Notes under the pieces: generated by a model
Seen by the model: the letters and a program-made list of their open reading frames with translations, nothing else
Databases searched by the model: none
What the model was told of the DNA's origin: nothing
Source of the DNA: Trichobilharzia regenti
Taxonomy: Eukaryota; Platyhelminthes; Trematoda; Strigeidida; Schistosomatidae
NCBI GenBank assembly: GCA_944472135.2
Contig: OX235262.1
Location: forward strand, 65,534,887-65,598,886
DNA length: 64,000 nucleotides
Direction: 5' to 3'
Translations under genes and position numbers: made by a program
Shown: positions 11,541 through 64,000 of the stretch, piece after piece
How positions within the stretch are numbered: position 1 is the stretch's first letter
Layout: the number at the start of each line of letters is the position of its first letter

Positions 11541-12299
11541 AACAGTTGAAAAACAAAAAAACAATTTCTTTACTGAATAAATTTTTGATTTCTTTATTCA
11601 CAAAAATATCATCCATTAATTATGTTCGTCTATGAAGTAAAAACAAAAGAGGCGAGGTAACAGGTTAATTTTCTTAAGAATAAAGTAGAGAAAGTAAGTG
11701 CAAACTAGTTATGCACAGCTAGCAAATAAGTCAAGTGTTTAAATTGTGAGTCAATAGTTTTGTCAATCAAACCATAATAATAAAAAATTCATTGGGCGCA
11801 GAACTTTGAACTAGTGCATAGAAGTAGTAGGTAGTAGTAGAGGTTTCTACGTGTCAAACCTTCTCATCAAATAAAAAGTAATGGTAGGCAAAACAGAGAA
11901 CAGTAAATTTGTTAAAGGTAATTAGAACGACTGACAAGAGACGGATGAAGAGGATTAGAAATAAGAAAGAGATAAAACTTGAGTAGATTTATGACACTAA
12001 TGCTAGTTTTGAATCGTATCGTTCAAGTCATAGCTATCCTTTGTTCAAGTGGGTAGTAGTCAGGGAACCTATACAGCTTAGATCAACGCTTAGTGACTTC
12101 ACGAATTTGTACTACATTTAAATCTGACTACTTTCTGTCTTCTTCAAACCTAGTTATAATTCGGTAAACTTACGAAGTCAGGTTAAACAGTAGGCACATT
12201 CGCGTATCACAGTGAAATCACCTTTAAGTGGTGAATATCTATAACTTCCACAAGAGCAATTCAAAAAATACGCAAGACTCTGCACCTAAAGTCAGTTGT
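11541..12299. other. No gene or recognised repeat
   Basis: AT-rich filler. Confidence 0.5.
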
Positions 12300-12480
12300 A
12301 CGTCGGTGACACAGCGGTTAGGACGCTTGCTGACTATGCACATAGATTGGGGTTCGATGCCTAGCCGACGCATATCTGATATCAAGGGTCGACCTGCTAA
12401 ATTTGGGCTACTAATATCGCATGCTGAAAATTCCATAGTTGTACCAAAATACGGTGTGGAATCAAGCTATAATAAAAAGA
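12300..12480 (+). repeat. SINE2 copy, near full length
   Basis: The head is CGTCGGTGACACAGCGGTTA with B box GGGGTTCGATGCC. The body is AATTTGGGCTACTAATATCG and the end GGTGTGGAATCAAGCTATAA, followed by an A-rich tail. Confidence 0.85.
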
Positions 12481-14690
12481 CAGATACTTCTATTAACCAC
12501 TGGGAGGGATACAAAGAGATAGTGTATCAAACACCTTAAGTATTTGTTAATACAATACAATAATTTTGATCTTAGAGTAGGACAGAGAGAAATACCGAAT
12601 GGTAAGCTTGGTCTTTAGTGGACAATAAAATATTTTGTCTGAATTATAAACAGTACAATTAAGTGAAAGCTGCGTGAATTTGTTGTTGCCATATGAGGAT
12701 TCCAACAAGCATCAATCCATCTAGTCTGATGTGGCGTCGTAGACTTATAAGATGGTCGACACCCTTCACCAATTCACTTTTTCTATTCGAATCAGATATC
12801 GATACACTTTATTGCGGAAGTTGTAGGCAGATAAGCGGATCCAAAATACCCGCTTGCACTGTCGAGAGAGTTTTTCCAAGTTAACGCAGGAATTTTGAAC
12901 GATTAAAATGGATTCACAATAGGCGAAATCATAGTCTTTACTTAGCTTGATGTTAGGTGGCCGGAGGTAATTGATAGTGGGCCCAGACCTAAATTCAGTG
13001 CTTTTCAGCACTTGTCAGAAAGGCATGTGCGCCAGTTCAAATGAAATGAAATACTACCATAGACTGAAATCTGTCTCAAGCAATGCTGTAATCGGAGACT
13101 TCCCAACTAGGCTACTCACGCCGTATTCAATATTTGACCGATAACCTCAAACGATCCAATACCAATTGCACCGCGATGGCAACATATCAAGCCTTCTGAC
13201 CTTATTACAGACTTAAGTGGTTGAATTCAGATGGTATCAACATTATTTATGATTCTGCTATTATTCATCCTATTTATTTGACATTAAATTACATTTATTT
13301 CACTATCCTCAACAATCGTAATTTGTAGTATTTTAATTGTGACGCCTTTTATTCAAAATTCAAGTGTACCGCAACTAAATGAATATTAAATCGAAGCGGT
13401 TAACTAATAGCTAAAAATGGAATTAATTATGTCATTTTGGCAATGGCAGTCTTCAAATTTTGAATTGAATTAACCTCAATAAAAGAGGAAACAACTAATA
13501 TACTGATTAAAAATGAATTAATTTGATTTATATGCCATTGGGCGTACAGTTTTGAATTTATAATGTGAAGTCACTAATAAATGTAAGTATCTTGCCACGA
13601 AGTCGGACTAACAGATCCCACAGACACACACAACAGGCTCCCATGGGAATCCAGGGTATGCATTTCTCTCTATTTTATACTGATTAACTGGATAAGAGTG
13701 ATATTCCTAGCGAGACTCGAACCTAAAGTTTCAGACGCAGAGGTGCTATACATAAGTCTAGTGGCTGATGAATCCCAGAAAGGATGTAAAGTGCATGCTA
13801 GAAATCACTATCAAGCATAATGGCCCTGACTTATGTAGTGCTCTTAACACTGAACTATTCTTGAGGTTGCTCCGATCCTCTGATTAGGGAAAAACAGATA
13901 TTCAATTCTCCCTATCTATGAGTGATTTTAAATAAAGAGATCCACATGTGATTTATCATTAAGATGGGAATAATTCATACAAATCTAAAAAAACTACCAA
14001 TGAAGATATACCAAATGACTGGAATATTGTTCATACATAAATCCTGTTTTCGTCCATTTGTTCTCTGTAAAATTCAGTGTCCGTTATCTTCAAAATATAT
14101 TTCAATAGTGCGTCAGATTGATTAGCTATAAGGAACCACTTTAACACTTGTTGGCTCCTACTGCTATTTTACAGGTGCCGGTTTATAAGAATTAGATGAA
14201 TTTCGTCACAAACTGATGACATTCACCAACAGTGATGATATATCACGAATCGACAGAGATAAAACACGTGAGTCATTAGATTTCGATGTAGGGTTCGAAT
14301 GACAATGTCCTCATCGTGTAGCCTGAAAATCCTGACTTCAATTCCTGGAAGGGTCATGGACATGTGGCGCTGAAGAGTCCTTGACTAGAATGAAATAGTT
14401 GTGCCATGCCCCTTGGAAATCTATGTGGTTTCAGTTCCACTATCACTCATAATCATCTCCAATCTATCAAAAAGATTTACATCGTTGTAGACCTCGGTGA
14501 CTTCCCAGACTTATTTCTCAAATTCATCATGTTTTCACATAGCTACTATACCCAACGTTTAATAAGGTGTCCAGCTGAAACTAATAGTCATCAGATTAGT
14601 ACGATAACTTTACTAGAAGTAGTAATAACTATTTAGGCAAATCAACCGGAAAAACGTAAATGATAAGTTCAACTGTGGTAATTTGAACCC
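12481..14690. other. Intergenic stretch, no gene seen
   Basis: AT-rich. A possible tRNA-like head on the minus strand lies at 13690-13770 (GCGAGACTCGAACCTAAAG) and another near 14280-14400. Both are too worn to assign. Confidence 0.45.
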
Positions 14691-14694
14691 TATG

Positions 14695-15110
14695 TTAGCT
14701 GACATAGGGTCAGACTGGAAAAGAGCTAGCGGCGGTCAAACCAAAACATAGCACGAGTCAATCAAATCCATAACAGTTAGTTTGAGCCAGACACGTCAAA
14801 AGGTGTGTTCTTCCTGAGTGGTTGGGGTGCTACACACCAATGGCTGGAGACAATCGCTGATATGACTCAAAATCGTTCTCAATGGCTAGCACAGATGCAT
14901 CTACTCCTTGTGACTTTTAATTTCCAATGAAACTGTATTGTTCTTCGATATGATTATTCCTTCTGTCTCACATCCCTGTCTACTGTCTCAATTATGCATT
15001 TCTTCTACTTTCTTATCTTGCTTTGTGTGCTACAAGGAGTGTGGCGATTTGAACTGCTGCACATTGGTGCAAAGTTCTATGTCGAAAATAGACAAACAGA
15101 TAGAGCCCTT
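14695..15110 (+). mobile_element. RTE-B LINE 3' fragment
   Basis: Contains decayed matches to the end of the RTE-B polymerase (from [13 protein letters not shown] to NRSQWLAQM) and its 3' UTR with GTGCAAAGTTCTATGTCGAA. Compare 48055-48720 in reverse. Confidence 0.8.
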
Positions 15111-15284
15111 CCCCTCCCCCCACACCAAAAAGACTTTTTCATTGATTGTCGCTCTAAAATCAAATGCGGAACATACTATAATCCATATCATATTGACAGC
15201 ATTAGTTATAATAATATTTCTCAAAATTTTTGAAACATAGCACTTCAAACTCCTGAATTATCAGTCACCACGATGTTATTTTTA

Positions 15285-15395
15285 CTCGGTGGGTTTACTA
15301 ACGCCTACGTGAGATTTAGCAGTCCATCGACTGGCAAATCAAACCCAGACCTCCCATGATATTTGGCAGGCGTTCTATACCATAATAAGTAAAAG
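15285..15395 (-). repeat. Possible worn tRNA-headed SINE
   Basis: On the minus strand GGTCTGGGTTTGATTTGCC resembles a B box after a tRNA-like start. No family could be assigned. Confidence 0.3.
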
Positions 15396-15420
15396 ATCAG
15401 TTCCATTCGTTGAATTTATA

Positions 15421-15426
15421 TTTATT
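15421..15426 (-). terminator. Candidate polyadenylation signal AATAAA
   Basis: A canonical hexamer in the sense of the DHX8 transcript, inside an AT-rich tract. It is called only from position and sequence. Confidence 0.45.
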
Positions 15427-15566
15427 CATCGTCAAGAGAAAAAACAAACAAACGAAAGAAATAAAACAATTCTGAAAAATTTACAAATAAGCTGTTTCTT
15501 TTTTCTTCAATATTGAACAACATGTTGCATCGATTAAACACATTTTTCACATAGAAACATTCTGGT

Positions 15567-15616
15567 AGAGTTTTGTTCGGCATTTTCGATGTTCACTGCA
15601 CAGGCAACAAAACTCT
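15567..15616 (-). other. Hairpin in the DHX8 3' UTR
   Basis: AGAGTTTTGTT (15567-15577) is the perfect 11-base complement of AACAAAACTCT (15606-15616). Partial pairing extends the stem, and the loop is 28 bases. The role is unknown. Confidence 0.5.
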
Positions 15617-15805
15617 GGCAGTAAACTATGATGATGAAGGTAGTCTCAAGTTAAAGAACATAATGGTTACAAGGAAAAAAAAATTCAACTGTACAGAATG
15701 TGTGAGTATAAGTTTACGTATATAAAAAGGGTGAAATCAGGGTTTAACAATAAATAATGAAAGAATAGAAATCTTCCAAATAATCTCCCACAGAAAGATA
15801 TATTA

Positions 15806-63181
<47,376 letters not shown>

Positions 63182-64000
63182 GATAAATGAATAGACAGGG
63201 ACTCTAAAAAATCAAAAAAGCACGTACAATTAGTAGAGGTTGTAGCAAGCGTGAGTTAACAAGTTAATAATTTAAAATAACCACAAAAATCATATTTTTT
63301 TCAGCGCATAATAAGATTTCGAGGCATACAAAGGCAACAAGGGTAAAGCGGATGCTTTTCAGAAGTCAGTCGCAGATTCCTACATTTAGCCGAATAACAA
63401 ACCCCTTCATTTTATTGTTGACTATTAAATCAACGCGCATCACTTTACGTTGTCACACTTCGAAACAAGTAGAATTATGCTATAGCGGATAAGAGAATAA
63501 AATATTGAATATTAAAGACTTAGGAAGTCTTTATAGGAAGTTGTAAATACATCTACGCTACTGTGGAATATATTAAGGCATTTCATCAAGTCTTCAACCA
63601 TTCCAAGGATATCCAGGTACCTACAACTTCCAATATAGCACACGTCGACAGTGAGTGACTCTACAGATTGATTTCAAATCTCAGTCCTACTTACTGGTCT
63701 AGGCACCCAAATCTCTGCCAGGGAATTATGAGTAAAAACCCCGTTTTACCTGCCAAGAAGTGGAGAGCCAGTTATCATCAGTCATCAAACGATGTGTAAC
63801 TCATCGATGAGTGCACTGATATGAGAGTGATCGTTGAGAAGTAGGTACTCTTCCACTTCTGAATATTTTCAAAGCCTATTCTACATCAGAAATCAAGGCA
63901 CGTTTACAAGGGTGGTAGCTCAGTAGATTAGATATATTAAAGCTACCTCAATCGCTGGAGCTTTACAAATCTCAGTTACTGCCTTACCTTCATTACCTAA
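63182..64000. other. Upstream flank of DHX8, no gene seen
   Basis: Apart from the acceptor-like site near 63204, I see no coding region and no clear core promoter. At 63912-63990 a tRNA-like head (GGTAGCTCAGTAGATTAG) suggests a worn SINE, at low confidence. Confidence 0.5.
63203..63220 (-). promoter_or_regulatory. Candidate 3' splice acceptor upstream of the start codon
   Basis: On the minus strand a T-rich tract ends in TTTTTTAG, with AG at 63205-63204, 22 bases before the ATG. It could end a 5' UTR intron or be a spliced-leader trans-splicing site, which schistosomes are known to use. A transcript would decide. Confidence 0.4.

Larger units (their letters stand above)
15421..15805 (-). other. 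Probable DHX8 3' UTR
   Basis: This follows the stop codon on the minus strand and contains no further coding sequence. AATAAA occurs at 15426-15421, about 380 bases past the stop, and is the first canonical polyadenylation hexamer I find. The end point is inferred. No transcript evidence is available. Confidence 0.5.

Noticed and set aside
14406..14636. Plus-strand ORF of 76 residues
   Set aside because: Chance length in AT-rich DNA, with no family resemblance.

Overview
The window is animal nuclear DNA, almost certainly from a blood fluke (Schistosoma or a close relative). It is AT-rich and gene-poor. It is packed with tRNA-headed SINEs, RTE-type LINE fragments, Penelope-like fragments and hammerhead-ribozyme repeats of the Sm-alpha kind. 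The one host gene I can support starts with very short introns and ends with very long ones, as reported for schistosomes. The species cannot be fixed from sequence alone.

Host gene. A single complete protein-coding gene fills most of the window on the minus strand, from the ATG at 63181 down to the TAA at 15806. I joined 21 exons by hand. All splice sites are GT-AG, phase is kept at every junction, and the product is 1321 residues. It is the DEAH-box spliceosomal helicase DHX8 (yeast Prp22), which releases spliced mRNA from the spliceosome. The order is N-terminal helical domain, RS-rich region, S1 domain, acidic linker, two RecA domains with intact motifs, then winged-helix/ratchet/OB C-terminal regions. 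Exons 1-5 sit within 0.9 kb. The other 16 are spread over about 44 kb.

Regions. 1-15,400 is downstream intergenic DNA made of repeats and AT-rich filler. 15,421-15,805 is the probable 3' UTR. 15,806-63,181 is the gene, and its large introns hold nearly all the mobile DNA. 63,182-64,000 is upstream flank with a possible splice or spliced-leader acceptor at 63,204.

Mobile DNA. Families recognised by internal comparison are: two RTE-type LINEs (here RTE-A and RTE-B) plus a divergent third; four tRNA-headed SINEs (SINE1-4), of which SINE1 shares its 3' tail with RTE-A; a tRNA-headed repeat carrying a hammerhead ribozyme (here HH-SINE); Sm-alpha-like units with a second hammerhead; three Penelope-like fragments with GIY-YIG remains; and an unnamed repeat 'U'. 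Family names are mine, for use within this window.

Main points for a second look: two HH-SINE copies with a complete hammerhead core (29708-29756 and 58714-58759); repeated palindromic pairing of these repeat units; a RTE-A copy flanked by a 136-bp direct duplication; a RTE-B copy nested in RTE-A with a 9-bp target duplication that creates an in-frame chimeric ORF; and two unexplained plus-strand ORFs inside intron 14.
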